64,000 nucleotides of DNA from Chitinivibrionales bacterium (GTDB lineage: Bacteria > Fibrobacterota > Chitinivibrionia > Chitinivibrionales > WJKA01), in assembly GCA_014728295.1 (NCBI GenBank), contig WJLW01000051.1, forward strand, positions 1-64,000, written 5' to 3'. The notes under the pieces are model-generated. The model saw only the letters and a program-made list of their open reading frames with translations. It was not told the origin of the DNA and did not search any database. Shown piece after piece: positions 1 to 8,816 of the stretch (the first letter of the stretch is position 1; each line of letters opens with the position of its first letter). Position numbers and translations under genes: made by a program.

Positions 1-819
1 GGCCTCAATCGCACGCACGCAGCCAACATCGTCAAACATCGAAACGAGAAGGGCGTATTTGCCTCACGCAAAGATTTGAACGACGTGCCCGGCATCGGCG
101 CAAAATCATTCGAGCAGGCGGCGGGATTTCTCAGGATACCGGATGCCAAAAACCCGCTTGACAACTCAGCCGTACATCCTGAGCGCTACCCACTGGTTAT
201 CCGCATGGCCGAGGATATGAAAGCAGACATCGAGGAGATTATCGGGAATGCGCAGAAAATAAAATCCATTGACAAAAACAAATTCGTCTCAAATGAGGTG
301 GGCCTGCCGACTATCGAGGATATTCTTGCCGAAATTGAAAAACCCGGTCGCGATCCACGTGACACCTTCAAATATGCGACCTTTGATGAAAATATCCAGA
401 AAATCTCCGATCTGACACCGGGGATGGCGCTCGAAGGCACGGTCACCAATGTCACCAATTTCGGCGCGTTTGTTGACCTAGGCGTTCACCAGGACGGTCT
501 CGTGCATATCTCGCAGCTTGCCGACCGCTTTGTCGATGATCCACAGAAAGTGGTCAAGGTCGGGCAGGTGGTCAACGTGCGCGTGCTCGAAGTGGATGAA
601 GATTTGAAGCGAATCGCTCTTTCGATGAAGCAGGACCCCGGTGCGCCCCGACCCCGGCGCCCGGAACAACACAGCACTCGTCCCGGGCGGTCCAACAAAC
701 AGACCAGGAGCATGGACGAAAAAGAGAAATCCGATAATTTCAGCGGCAAGCAGCATGGGCACAAGAAAAAACTCGTTACCTATAAGCCAAAGATTAATAT
801 CAAGTCTTTCCTGAAGTGA
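1..819 (+). CDS. tex: Tex-family S1 RNA-binding protein, 3' part
   Basis: This is the C-terminal part of a Tex/YqgF-HhH-S1 protein, a cytoplasmic nucleic-acid-binding factor linked to transcription and RNA metabolism. The reading frame is open from base 1, so the start lies outside the window. The visible part begins in the helix-hairpin-helix region (GLNRTHAANIV, then DVPGIGAKSFEQAAGFLRI), continues with the conserved PLDNSAVHPERYP segment, and contains an S1 domain (GTVTNVTNFGAFVDLG ... DGLVHISQL) at roughly bases 430-640. The last 60 or so residues are a basic, Lys/Arg-rich tail. It is the last gene of normal base composition before the AT-rich island. Family assignment is firm; the exact physiological role is not known from sequence. 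Confidence 0.95.
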   Translation, partial: GLNRTHAANIVKHRNEKGVFASRKDLNDVPGIGAKSFEQAAGFLRIPDAKNPLDNSAVHPERYPLVIRMAEDMKADIEEIIGNAQKIKSIDKNKFVSNEVGLPTIEDILAEIEKPGRDPRDTFKYATFDENIQKISDLTPGMALEGTVTNVTNFGAFVDLGVHQDGLVHISQLADRFVDDPQKVVKVGQVVNVRVLEVDEDLKRIALSMKQDPGAPRPRRPEQHSTRPGRSNKQTRSMDEKEKSDNFSGKQHGHKKKLVTYKPKINIKSFLK

Positions 820-1154
820 GTGGGGTGATCGGTTGCCATCGCACTGCGCATCTACTATATGCAAGTACATTTTCTTATAGTTCTACTAAAATAAAGTGGG
901 GTTTCATTTGGTTGTTTAAATATGCTTCGGCTTCCCAGGTCGTGCCGTCTTAGTTTATTTAGTATGTCCACAGAAGCATTGTCATCTCGATAGTAGTGTT
1001 TTGCACCCGGAGAAACCTAACGGTGCTGTTTTTCTGCCCGAAAAGCGAATTTTTTTCACCGTTGGTAAAAAGAACTGCTTTGCAGAATATAATAATCATG
1101 TGAATTGCAAATCGATTAATCGGTGGTATTTATAATGTGCTAAGGAGTTACTAA
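820..1154. other. Intergenic region at left edge of AT-rich island
   Basis: This 335-base gap after tex has no convincing ORF. The composition drops to AT-rich within it. One terminator-like hairpin is visible: GCACC at 1003-1007 pairs with GGTGC at 1022-1026 (14-base loop), followed by TGTTTTT, and could end tex transcription. The right end carries a promoter-like element and a ribosome-binding site for the next, broken gene. I see no tRNA, attachment-site duplication or transposon end. Confidence 0.5.
1105..1147 (+). promoter_or_regulatory. Probable promoter and RBS of the broken glycosyltransferase gene
   Basis: A perfect TATAAT at 1131-1136 has a possible TTGCAA -35 at 1105-1110, but the 20-base spacing is longer than optimal. 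AAGGAG at 1142-1147 sits 7 bases before the ATG at 1155. The RBS is therefore convincing and the promoter only fair. It shows that the downstream gene was once expressed. Confidence 0.45.
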
Positions 1155-1866
1155 ATGTACTGCAATGAAAAGTTAATCAAGTTGCTTGTGATAATCTGCA
1201 TAATATCAGGGGCACTCTATCACATTGCCCCTTCTGTGCGCAACAAGGAATATCTTCCTGATCGGCCATGCAGAGATGATGCATTTTATGCGTTCACCGT
1301 TGCTCGAGATTTTGCCAGTGGTCAGGGACGGTTAACTGTATCCGATGGGCTCGTAAAAACAAACGGTTTTCAACCTCTTTATTGTGTTCGTCGTCTCAAT
1401 TGTCTATGCTCTGAAAAAAAATAAATATCTTGCTCTTAGGTTAATTCACTTAATTCACTTCATTATTCATATTGGCATTGGATATGCCGTTTATCGAATA
1501 GCGAAACATCTTGATCATAGCAGCAGTGCGTTTCTCGCAGCCGGCATTGCTATGGTCTCATATCAATTTTTGAAATATAGTGCAAACGGGCTCGAAACGG
1601 AGCTTTACCTTCTATTCATCATAGCCTGTTCGCATTATTACATTGAAACAGTTTTGACTTCAAAAAACTTGCTGCATCATTGTTGTTTTGGTGAAGCACT
1701 CGGATTATTGATACTTACTAGGATAGACGGAAGATTTCTCTGCATTGCTTTCGGTTTGCATTATCTATTATATCACATTAAGCGGACAGCATTTGATATA
1801 AAAATTATGTTTAGAAGCAGGCAGCCAGGGATATTTCGAACCGCTGATACGCGCTCGCGTGTTTGA
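1155..1866 (+). pseudogene. Frameshifted, truncated membrane glycosyltransferase (GT39/PMT-like)
   Basis: The gene starts well (ATG 1155 with AAGGAG) and encodes an N-terminal membrane helix followed by a DDAFYAFTVARDFASGQG ... KTNGFQPLY stretch, which is typical of the first periplasmic loop of GT39/ArnT-like lipid-linked sugar transferases. After Tyr at 1380-1382 the frame runs into nonsense. Skipping base 1383 moves into a second open frame that continues seamlessly as YVFVVSIVYALKK and more hydrophobic helices. That frame ends at 1866, far short of the several hundred residues usual for the family, and its last 20 or so codons look foreign and more GC-rich. Both a +1 frameshift and a 3' truncation are therefore visible. 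Family is inferred from motif style; the loss of function is well supported. Confidence 0.7.
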
Positions 1867-2602
1867 GGTGGGAGCTCGAATTGCTACTAACAATCTAGGA
1901 CAGGATCGGGGATTTTACAAATAATAAGTCGATGCAAACAAGTACTGCACAGGGCAATTTCGCCGGGTGGCTTGCAATCCACGTGGCCAAACTGCCCCTC
2001 CAGCATGAAAGATTTGTTGCTGAGATGTTGATAGTCCGACTCTTCACGATGGTATTTTACCTGCTATTCGAGACGGAGCCAAGGCTATTGCGAATATTAT
2101 ATACTCTCAGAGCAATTGGAAAAATTTTCAGTAGGCAATAAGTAAGCATTTGCGCTTTGCTATTTAATGCTTGTTCAAATGGTATATATTTTGTATCTTT
2201 CAATACGCTGAGAAATTCATTTGGTGAGTTATTTAATGAAATAGAACGGGAAAATAATTGGAAGCACAAATATGAGGTGAAATTACTAAAAAAAAACAGC
2301 ATACAATATAGCCGAAGCAGGAAATAAAAAATTATCTATCAGGTATTAGTCAGTGGAAATCATTTTCAAGAGGGAAAATTTCCCCGCCGTATGGTTCAGC
2401 AACCAACATCAGTTGAACTTGTTCAGAGAAAAGATATTAAAAGTGATTCGTTTTTATTTGGTCATTCGCAGAAAAGCAATTAGGTACTTGAGCGAACAGT
2501 CTGGCAGTATTATTAAAAAAAATTCATATTTTATTTGCTTCGGGCAGATATTTAGAAAAAATACATGGTGAAGCAATAATTTTACCGCGGGAACAAATCA
2601 AT
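1867..2602 (+). pseudogene. Decayed coding zone with fragments in several frames
   Basis: No intact gene lies in these 736 bases, but short protein-like stretches appear in different plus-strand frames. From about 1812 there is QGYFEPLIRARVFEVGARIA in a frame that overlaps the end of the previous pseudogene. At 1932-2030 there is GNFAGWLAIHVAKL ... HERFVAEML, followed one frame over by DSPTLHDGILPAIRDGAKAI near 2035. Another open stretch lies at about 2150-2320. Joining the second and third gives a smooth protein across one frame change near 2030, which is what a decayed gene looks like. I do not recognise the family. It may be remains of one or more glycan-island genes. Confidence 0.4.
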
Positions 2603-3706
2603 TTGCCATTGTTGAAAAAAAGTACAAGAATTTTGTTTATAATAAACAACTTAAATCGAGGTGGCGCTGAACTTCTTCTATTTAATCTTTGCGATAAGCT
2701 TAAAGAGACTTATTATAAAAATTATGAAATTTATGTTGCCACAATGCACGTGGGTGATAAATTGATATCTCAGTTTAAGAAGCTAAAAATAGATATAGTT
2801 CAACTAAAGTTGGATCATTCACCTTCTTATTCTAAATTGTTTAGATTAATATCCTTAATCAGAAGGATTAAGCCGAATATTGTGCACACACATTTACATC
2901 TTTCTGATAGATATGGCCTTATCGCTGCCTTTATTGCTGGTGTTCGTTTCCGAGTTTGTACTGCTCACAATATGGAACCTAATCGTTATTTGCAGCTTAG
3001 AATTACGCATGCTATTACTTCTCTTCTTGCGTGCAAGATCGTTTGCGTCTCGAATAGTGCCAAGCAATTCTACATTCAAAACCGAATATATCCTTCAGCT
3101 AAGCTGCATCGAATTTATAATTCACCGGGGTTTACTTGCACAAAGTCCACCATAACAAAAACTCAATATCCACTCATGGCAATATGCGTAGATAGCCTTA
3201 GTGAACAAAAGGGATATGTGCATTTATTAAGAGCATTAGGAATGCTTGACAAAAAGACTAGTGAATTGCTTCATATATGCATATATGGCGAAGGAAATAT
3301 GCAAAATCTGCTTCAGAAAATGATCGACCAAAATAGATTACACAATGTAGATTTCAGAGGCAATGTGAATAATATTGATCAAGTTATGCGTGAAGCTAAC
3401 ATTTATATCACATCTTCGTTATATGAAGGATTTCACATGTCTTTACTTGAGGCGATGAGTGTTGGTTTACCACTTATTCTTACAGATTTGCCACCGCACC
3501 GGGAATTGATGGCTGATATAGATGATTACCCTTTTTGGGTGAGCCCTGGAAATAGTCAAGAACTAGCGGGATCAATTTGTGAGCTAGTAATTAATTATAA
3601 GAAATATATACCTTTTAAAAATAAAATAAGGCATTGTGCTAGAAAATTCACAAAAGAGAAAATGGTTTTGAACTATAATAAATTGTACAGTGAACTAATT
3701 GATTGA
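2603..3706 (+). CDS. Glycosyltransferase, family GT4
   Basis: A 367-residue cytoplasmic or membrane-associated GT-B glycosyltransferase that would transfer an NDP-activated sugar to a growing surface-glycan acceptor. The N-terminal Rossmann domain starts RILFIINNLNRGGAE, the standard GT4 acceptor-side glycine loop. The C-terminal donor domain has the E-x7-E motif (EGFHMSLLE, about residue 275) followed by GLPLILTDLPPHREL. The start is a TTG at 2603, chosen because it places the first beta-strand 8 residues in; no in-frame ATG fits better. The 3' end overlaps the convergent GT4 gene by 12 bases. Donor sugar and linkage cannot be predicted. AT-rich composition marks it as part of the island. 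Confidence 0.9.
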   Translation: MPLLKKSTRILFIINNLNRGGAELLLFNLCDKLKETYYKNYEIYVATMHVGDKLISQFKKLKIDIVQLKLDHSPSYSKLFRLISLIRRIKPNIVHTHLHLSDRYGLIAAFIAGVRFRVCTAHNMEPNRYLQLRITHAITSLLACKIVCVSNSAKQFYIQNRIYPSAKLHRIYNSPGFTCTKSTITKTQYPLMAICVDSLSEQKGYVHLLRALGMLDKKTSELLHICIYGEGNMQNLLQKMIDQNRLHNVDFRGNVNNIDQVMREANIYITSSLYEGFHMSLLEAMSVGLPLILTDLPPHRELMADIDDYPFWVSPGNSQELAGSICELVINYKKYIPFKNKIRHCARKFTKEKMVLNYNKLYSELID

Positions 3707-4822
3707 AAAATATTTTGACATTTTTTGGACCATAACATGAATGGTATGATTCTGCTTTACTACTTGGAAAGCTTTGTCTACCATTTGAGAAACTGTTATT
3801 GGATTATTGATTACAAACTCTATTGAAGATAGCAAGCTGGCGTCTGATTCACAACTGTATACTAATCCTGTACGCAAATTTTTTATAATTTCTTTGTTAG
3901 ATGGAATATCTGAAACTATAACAGGGATTTTCATGTACATTGCCTCTAGTATAGATCTTGAAAGCGCTTCATGGCGCGATGGATGTACAAAAATATGACT
4001 CATTGAATACCATATGGCAATTTTTTCTTGATAGCCAGGAAAAATCACCTTATTTGAAAGATTTAAATTCTCAGCCATCTTTTGATAACGTGCTTTTTGT
4101 GCTCCATCCCCAAGTAATAAAAGCTTGAAACTTTTCTGCCCTTTGTATTTTGACATAGCTCTAATTAGAACGTCTTGTCCTTTTGCATGATCCAATCTGC
4201 CGATACATAAAATGCAGGTGTCTAACGAAGATATGTTATAATTCTTGGAAAATATTTTGGCTAGACGATTATCTTGAGAAAGCTCTAAAGGCTCGATGCC
4301 ATTGTGGATTGTTCTGATTTTTAAATTCGGAAGCAAGAAGTATCTTTTCGAAACGTCTCTTGCATATTCAGATACAGCGAATACGTAATTCATGCAATGA
4401 TATGACCACAGAGAACAAATGTACATTTGTAATCTCTTAATCAAGGAACATTCATGGTGTTTAAGCAGAAAATGAATTGTAGAAAACTTTTTCCTGTTCT
4501 TAAGGCAAAGCGTAGAAACGCATGCCATGAAGTCTGCAAGATATTGGTGCGAATGAATGTAAAGAATGCCTCTGGATTTAATTAGCCTTCGTATTTTAAT
4601 TATCGAATGTATAAATGTAATTATATTTTTTCTAAAATCCATTTCAAAGCATTTCAAACCGAGACTTGATAGCCTATGAAATTCAAAGGAAAATGGCCCT
4701 GGAGGGAAAATAAAATAAACATCAAAGCCGATTCGAGAAAATTGCGCTGCAATAAGTTTGGTGTGTTTTTCGGCACCCCCATTGTTTGAAGTATCAATTA
4801 TTTGTAGTATTTTTTGTTCCAT
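3695..4822 (-). CDS. Glycosyltransferase, family GT4
   Basis: A 375-residue GT-B enzyme, convergent with the preceding GT4 and overlapping it by 12 bases at the 3' ends. It begins ILQIIDTSNNGGAEKHTKLI (acceptor domain), has CIGRLDHAKGQDVLI at the interdomain region, and carries the donor-domain motif EALSRSILE (E-x7-E) followed by KIPVIVSDIPSNKEII. It is the only reverse-strand gene between 2603 and 9953 and so has its own promoter, which should lie in 4823-4960. The substrate is unknown. Its inversion relative to its neighbours suggests the island was assembled piecemeal. Confidence 0.9.
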   Translation of the reverse strand: MEQKILQIIDTSNNGGAEKHTKLIAAQFSRIGFDVYFIFPPGPFSFEFHRLSSLGLKCFEMDFRKNIITFIHSIIKIRRLIKSRGILYIHSHQYLADFMACVSTLCLKNRKKFSTIHFLLKHHECSLIKRLQMYICSLWSYHCMNYVFAVSEYARDVSKRYFLLPNLKIRTIHNGIEPLELSQDNRLAKIFSKNYNISSLDTCILCIGRLDHAKGQDVLIRAMSKYKGQKSFKLLLLGDGAQKARYQKMAENLNLSNKVIFPGYQEKIAIWYSMSHIFVHPSRHEALSRSILEAMYMKIPVIVSDIPSNKEIIKNLRTGLVYSCESDASLLSSIEFVINNPITVSQMVDKAFQVVKQNHTIHVMVQKMSKYFSIN

Positions 4823-4918
4823 GTTATTTATTTTAATTAATTTGAAATGAGATTTTTTTGCTCTTTCGGACTGTCTGATGGGGTAATATGCTTAAATGAA
4901 TGAATTTTGCAAAGTTAC

Positions 4919-4961
4919 CCGGAGGTTTTCTACAATGATTCCTGCAATTTGCCATAACTAA
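4919..4961 (+). promoter_or_regulatory. Eight-codon leader cistron coupled to the flippase start
   Basis: A good Shine-Dalgarno sequence, GGAGG (4921-4925), is correctly spaced for an ATG at 4935, not for the flippase ATG at 4961. The ATG at 4935 opens an eight-residue ORF (MIPAICHN) whose TAA stop at 4959-4961 overlaps the flippase start in the form TAATG. This is the layout of translational coupling through a mini-cistron. The sequence facts are direct; that ribosomes use it is inference. Confidence 0.45.
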
Positions 4962-6490
4962 TGCTTAGCAAGTCAATATTGACAGTTTTTACTATTACGT
5001 GCTGCTCAAAGCTACTAGGGTTTTTGAGAGAAATCATATTCATAAATAAAGTTGGTGTCGGCGCTCAAACTGATACATATTTTGCTGCATTTAGTATTAT
5101 TGAGTTTCTAATTCTTTTCTGCGGCTTCAACGCTATGAAAAGCGTAACCACTTCAACTATTTCTAAGGAAATTAGTCTTAATAGGAATCCCAATGATTTC
5201 TTTTCTTCAATGAGCTTCGTTTTGTTTGCATATGGAGGCATAATCGCGTTGTGCCTTCTATTCTTCACAGAATTTATTGTAGGCATCTTTTATCCAGGAT
5301 TTCAATTAGAATTGAAAAATCTAACAACCCAGAATATACAAATTCTATCATTCTTGATACTAGCAAAGGGCATGTATTTTGTATGGGGAGCTGCACTCGG
5401 GGTATATAAGCAATTTGTTGCACAAAATATTTCCATTTTAATTATAAACACATTGCTTATAGCGACAATTCTATTCGTCGCTCCCGATAATATAATAAAA
5501 ATACTATGCGTAGTAAACGTTTTGGGCTATTCAGCGGCAACACTATTTGAATATTTTTCTTTGAAAAGAAGCAAGATACATTTCAAGTTTGTAAAAATCG
5601 GCAATATTAGAAGGCATATAAAGAAAATTTTAAAAGTTGGGTTGCCACTGCTATTTGTCACAGCAGCCTTTTCATTGGCAGGAGCTGTCGACAAAGCGAT
5701 TGCTTCCTTTTTTGGAAATGGAATAGTCACCGCGCTAAATATCTCTTATACACTATGCTTTTTCTCTGTTAGCTTATTTTTAGTGCCACTCTCAAATGTA
5801 TTGTTTCCTCACTTTTCTAAGCTTTATTACCAAAATGATATGGTTGGACTTCGCAGAATTTATAATTCAAGTCAAATTGTAATTTTTGTAATTTTTTCGC
5901 CCATTGCACTCAGCCTTGCGGTCTTTTCAAAAGAAATATTAAACTCTCTTGTTTTGAGCAATAAGATATCTTCCGAACAAATGTTGCTCTCTTTAAGTTT
6001 TTTAAAGCTATACAGTATTTCGATAATTTTTAACGTAGTATACAACTTAAATGCTTTGGTATTTCAGAGTTCTCAGAAAAACAAGCTTGTTGGCTACATC
6101 GGAGTTGTTGCATATTTAATAAATATGATATTCTCGATTACTCTATCAAAGATTATCGGTCCGGAGGGAATAGCAATTGGCACTATATGTTGTTTTATGT
6201 TTTTTATGTTGTCTTCTCAGGCATTATTGTGGAAGGAATTTGGTCTGCAAATATCAAAATATGCTTTAAAGAAAATTGCATTTGTTTTGGCGGCTTCAAT
6301 AGGAATCGCTCTAAGTGTCAAGCAAATGAGTGTTTGGTGGCAAATAGCTGGTGATGGCATTCTTCCTAACCTTACCTATCTAGCTGCAAACATTTCCCTG
6401 TATATTGGTATATACACAATAATAATAAGTTTAGCATTTAGAATTAATATTAAGGACTTCTATAGAAGGACAATAAAAAAGAAAACATGA
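4961..6490 (+). CDS. MurJ/Wzx-type lipid-linked oligosaccharide flippase
   Basis: A 509-residue inner-membrane protein of the MviN/MurJ branch of the MOP superfamily, with about 13-14 hydrophobic segments over its whole length. The N-terminus (SKLLGFLREIIFINKVGVGAQTD) is the signature of MurJ-like flippases: a glycine-Arg-Glu segment then a GAxxxTDxYxxAF motif. MurJ flips lipid II, but a copy embedded among glycosyltransferases, a polymerase and Wzz more likely flips an undecaprenyl-linked oligosaccharide, the job done by Wzx. The start overlaps the stop of a mini-cistron (TAATG), and its stop overlaps the next glycosyltransferase by 4 bases (ATGA), so the two are co-translated. The housekeeping MurJ is expected elsewhere in the genome. 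Confidence 0.85.
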   Translation: MLSKSILTVFTITCCSKLLGFLREIIFINKVGVGAQTDTYFAAFSIIEFLILFCGFNAMKSVTTSTISKEISLNRNPNDFFSSMSFVLFAYGGIIALCLLFFTEFIVGIFYPGFQLELKNLTTQNIQILSFLILAKGMYFVWGAALGVYKQFVAQNISILIINTLLIATILFVAPDNIIKILCVVNVLGYSAATLFEYFSLKRSKIHFKFVKIGNIRRHIKKILKVGLPLLFVTAAFSLAGAVDKAIASFFGNGIVTALNISYTLCFFSVSLFLVPLSNVLFPHFSKLYYQNDMVGLRRIYNSSQIVIFVIFSPIALSLAVFSKEILNSLVLSNKISSEQMLLSLSFLKLYSISIIFNVVYNLNALVFQSSQKNKLVGYIGVVAYLINMIFSITLSKIIGPEGIAIGTICCFMFFMLSSQALLWKEFGLQISKYALKKIAFVLAASIGIALSVKQMSVWWQIAGDGILPNLTYLAANISLYIGIYTIIISLAFRINIKDFYRRTIKKKT

Positions 6491-7587
6491 TAGGTAGTAA
6501 GAATACTGAAGTTAAAAAATGCCTAAATATACTATTTCTTGATCACTTTAACCGGCATGGAGGTGCTCAGGAGTATATCATAGATGTCGCTCGGTATTTT
6601 TCAAAAAGAAAAAAAAATTGCTATTTACCGAAGATTAATATTCAGACTTTGCACTGTGCAGCGGAAGGCTTAAACCAAACAAACTTCTCAATTCTATCTA
6701 AATCGTACAAATCCGTAGTCTTTTATATAAAATTTGTTGTCAATATATTTCAGGTTAATTTTTTTATTAGAAGAAAGGAAATTTCAATAGTCCACTGCAA
6801 TAGTATACCAGTTTTATTTTTAACTTTGCTTAAGCCTAATAGCACTAAAAATATATTTACCTGCCATGATGTATCTCTATCTAAAATAAGGCTTATGGTA
6901 GTAGAGCGCTTTAGCGATTATGTTATTTCTGTGTCAAATTATGTCAAATTTTATTTATATAAAAATGGTATAAGCCAAAATATTGAAACAATATATAATG
7001 GGTTCTATGCTATACCATCACAGAGCAGTAAAAATAAGAAAGGAGTATTAAGATTTGGCATAATTGGCAGGATTATTCCATGGAAAGGACATAACTTATT
7101 TTTGGAGGCTGCTAATATTGTATTAAGCAAAGGCTTTTTAGCCAAGTTCTTTGTTATTGGTGAAGCTGAAGAGAAAACGTATTTAAAAGAGCTAAAACTG
7201 AAATACGATAGAAATTATGCAATAATATTTCTACCATTTAAAAAGCAAAAATATCAACTTTTCAGAAATATTGATGTTTTAGTAAATGCATCTATTTCTC
7301 CAGAACCATTTGGTAGGACAATTGTGGAGGCTGCTATGTTTGGCATTCCGAGCATAGCCCCAAATATTGCAGGTCCTTCTGAAATAATAGAAGATGGAAT
7401 AACCGGATTGCTATTTGATACTGGTGATGCTATTGCTTTAAGCAATTCAATAATAAGAATGATTAGGGACAAAAGCACAATCCCAAAATTCGGACTTGCG
7501 GCAAAAAAAAATTATAATGAGCGATTTAACATCGATCTAATTGGGACCAGAATTGAGGATATATACGACAAAACACTTAATCAATAG
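6487..7587 (+). CDS. Glycosyltransferase, family GT4
   Basis: A 366-residue GT-B enzyme. It starts inside the flippase stop codon (ATGA), which indicates translational coupling. The acceptor domain opens NILFLDHFNRHGGAQEYI, the hinge has GIIGRIIPWKGHNLFLEAA, and the donor domain has EPFGRTIVE (E-x7-E) followed by GIPSIAPNIAGPSEII, a Pro-Ser-Glu ending common in GT4 enzymes that use UDP- or GDP-sugars. It presumably extends the same repeat unit that the flippase exports. Lys/Asn/Ile-rich codon use matches the island. Linkage and sugar are unknown. Confidence 0.9.
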   Translation: MIGSKNTEVKKCLNILFLDHFNRHGGAQEYIIDVARYFSKRKKNCYLPKINIQTLHCAAEGLNQTNFSILSKSYKSVVFYIKFVVNIFQVNFFIRRKEISIVHCNSIPVLFLTLLKPNSTKNIFTCHDVSLSKIRLMVVERFSDYVISVSNYVKFYLYKNGISQNIETIYNGFYAIPSQSSKNKKGVLRFGIIGRIIPWKGHNLFLEAANIVLSKGFLAKFFVIGEAEEKTYLKELKLKYDRNYAIIFLPFKKQKYQLFRNIDVLVNASISPEPFGRTIVEAAMFGIPSIAPNIAGPSEIIEDGITGLLFDTGDAIALSNSIIRMIRDKSTIPKFGLAAKKNYNERFNIDLIGTRIEDIYDKTLNQ

Positions 7588-7617
7588 CTGCTTGTCAGTT
7601 GATTATCGAATTAAATT

Positions 7618-8769
7618 ATGATAAGAGAAAGAGCAAAAGCAAGTTCATTAAGATTACTTAGAGTAATCTTGCTATTATGTAGAAATACATCAAGAAATAA
7701 AGGTAAATATCGGCTCCTCATCATGCAACACCACTTTATAGGTGATTTGATATTCACTACATCACTTATTAGGCCATTGCATGAGAGATTAAAAAACGTA
7801 ACTATTGATTATTTTGTAAATCGTGTAAGCTCTCCGATAGTGCAACACAACTCTTTAGTAAACTATGTATTTATCGATAATACCAAAATTCATACAATTG
7901 TTTCGTTAAGAGTACTTGCTACTAAATTAATAAAAAATTTGAAAAATGTTGTCAAAGCAAAGGCAAATAAATATACCCATATCATTGATTGTACTGGCAC
8001 TCTCTATTCCGCATCTTTGATTTCAATGATTGCCCCGTCTCAAGTGATTGGTATTTCAAGTTCAATTGTTTTTGAAGAATTCTATGATTATTTTAAATAT
8101 TTTTGGGATTTTGGCGACAAAAAAATTGTTTATAGATATACTTCGTTGCTTGAGTACTTTGGAGTATTTGTTAATTCTCCCGAGTACTCTATTTGCATTG
8201 AATCAGATAAAGAAGCCGAAGCAAGCAAATTAATTGATGTGGATAAGACTACCGTTTTAATAGCCCCATTCGCTGGTTGGTTAAATAAAGAATGGCCTGT
8301 AAGCAAAATATCTGAAATATGCAGATTATTTGATAAGAATTCCACTCAGATATTTATAGCTGTTTCAGCAGATGATAGGACACGGATGCATATTCTAAAT
8401 GAGCAATTAGGGGATTATAAAAACATTCATTTTTTTGTGGGATATTCACTTCAATTTGTTATTGCCCTATTAAAGAATGTTGACTATTTCATAGGTATGG
8501 ATTCTGCTTTATCTCATGTGGCAGATGCATATAGGAAAAGGGGAGTTATAATATTTGGTGGTACTAGAAGCGAAATTTGCGGTCCATTAAACTCTAACTT
8601 AAGAGTTATTCAATCTGATATTGAATGCCGGCCCAAAACCAACGAGATATATTGTGGAGATAACACTATAGCTTACAAATGTCCAATCAAGCAAAAATGC
8701 ATGCGCTTAATTGATCCCCAGTCTGTATTCGAAATTATTAACGAAAGCACTTGCGAAAATAATGAGTAA
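7618..8769 (+). CDS. GT9 (heptosyltransferase-like) glycosyltransferase
   Basis: A 383-residue member of the GT9 family, whose characterised members (WaaC, WaaF, WaaQ) transfer heptose from ADP-heptose onto LPS inner core. Diagnostic features are LLIMQHHFIGDLIFTTSLIR near residue 40 (the GD-x-L-x2-TP-like loop), APFAGWLNKEWPVSKI in the donor domain, and GMDSALSHVADAYRKRGVII with the conserved G-x-D-S/T-x2-x-H pattern. The C-terminus has a cysteine-containing CP-x5-C segment, also frequent in the family. It is spaced 30 bases after the previous GT4 and lies in the same transcription unit. Whether the donor is ADP-heptose cannot be told; other GT9 enzymes are known to differ. Confidence 0.85.
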   Translation: MIRERAKASSLRLLRVILLLCRNTSRNKGKYRLLIMQHHFIGDLIFTTSLIRPLHERLKNVTIDYFVNRVSSPIVQHNSLVNYVFIDNTKIHTIVSLRVLATKLIKNLKNVVKAKANKYTHIIDCTGTLYSASLISMIAPSQVIGISSSIVFEEFYDYFKYFWDFGDKKIVYRYTSLLEYFGVFVNSPEYSICIESDKEAEASKLIDVDKTTVLIAPFAGWLNKEWPVSKISEICRLFDKNSTQIFIAVSADDRTRMHILNEQLGDYKNIHFFVGYSLQFVIALLKNVDYFIGMDSALSHVADAYRKRGVIIFGGTRSEICGPLNSNLRVIQSDIECRPKTNEIYCGDNTIAYKCPIKQKCMRLIDPQSVFEIINESTCENNE

Positions 8770-8816
8770 AGCATCTTTATGTAGGTGTAATTAAGCCAAT
8801 ATGTGGGAAAAATCAT

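Noticed and set aside
1003-1033. Possible riboswitch in the tex-island gap
   Set aside because: Only a single simple hairpin with a T-tract is visible; no conserved riboswitch core matches.
2353-2571. A 72-codon ORF before the first GT4
   Set aside because: It has no RBS, no family resemblance, lies in the decayed zone, and other frames there look equally or more protein-like.
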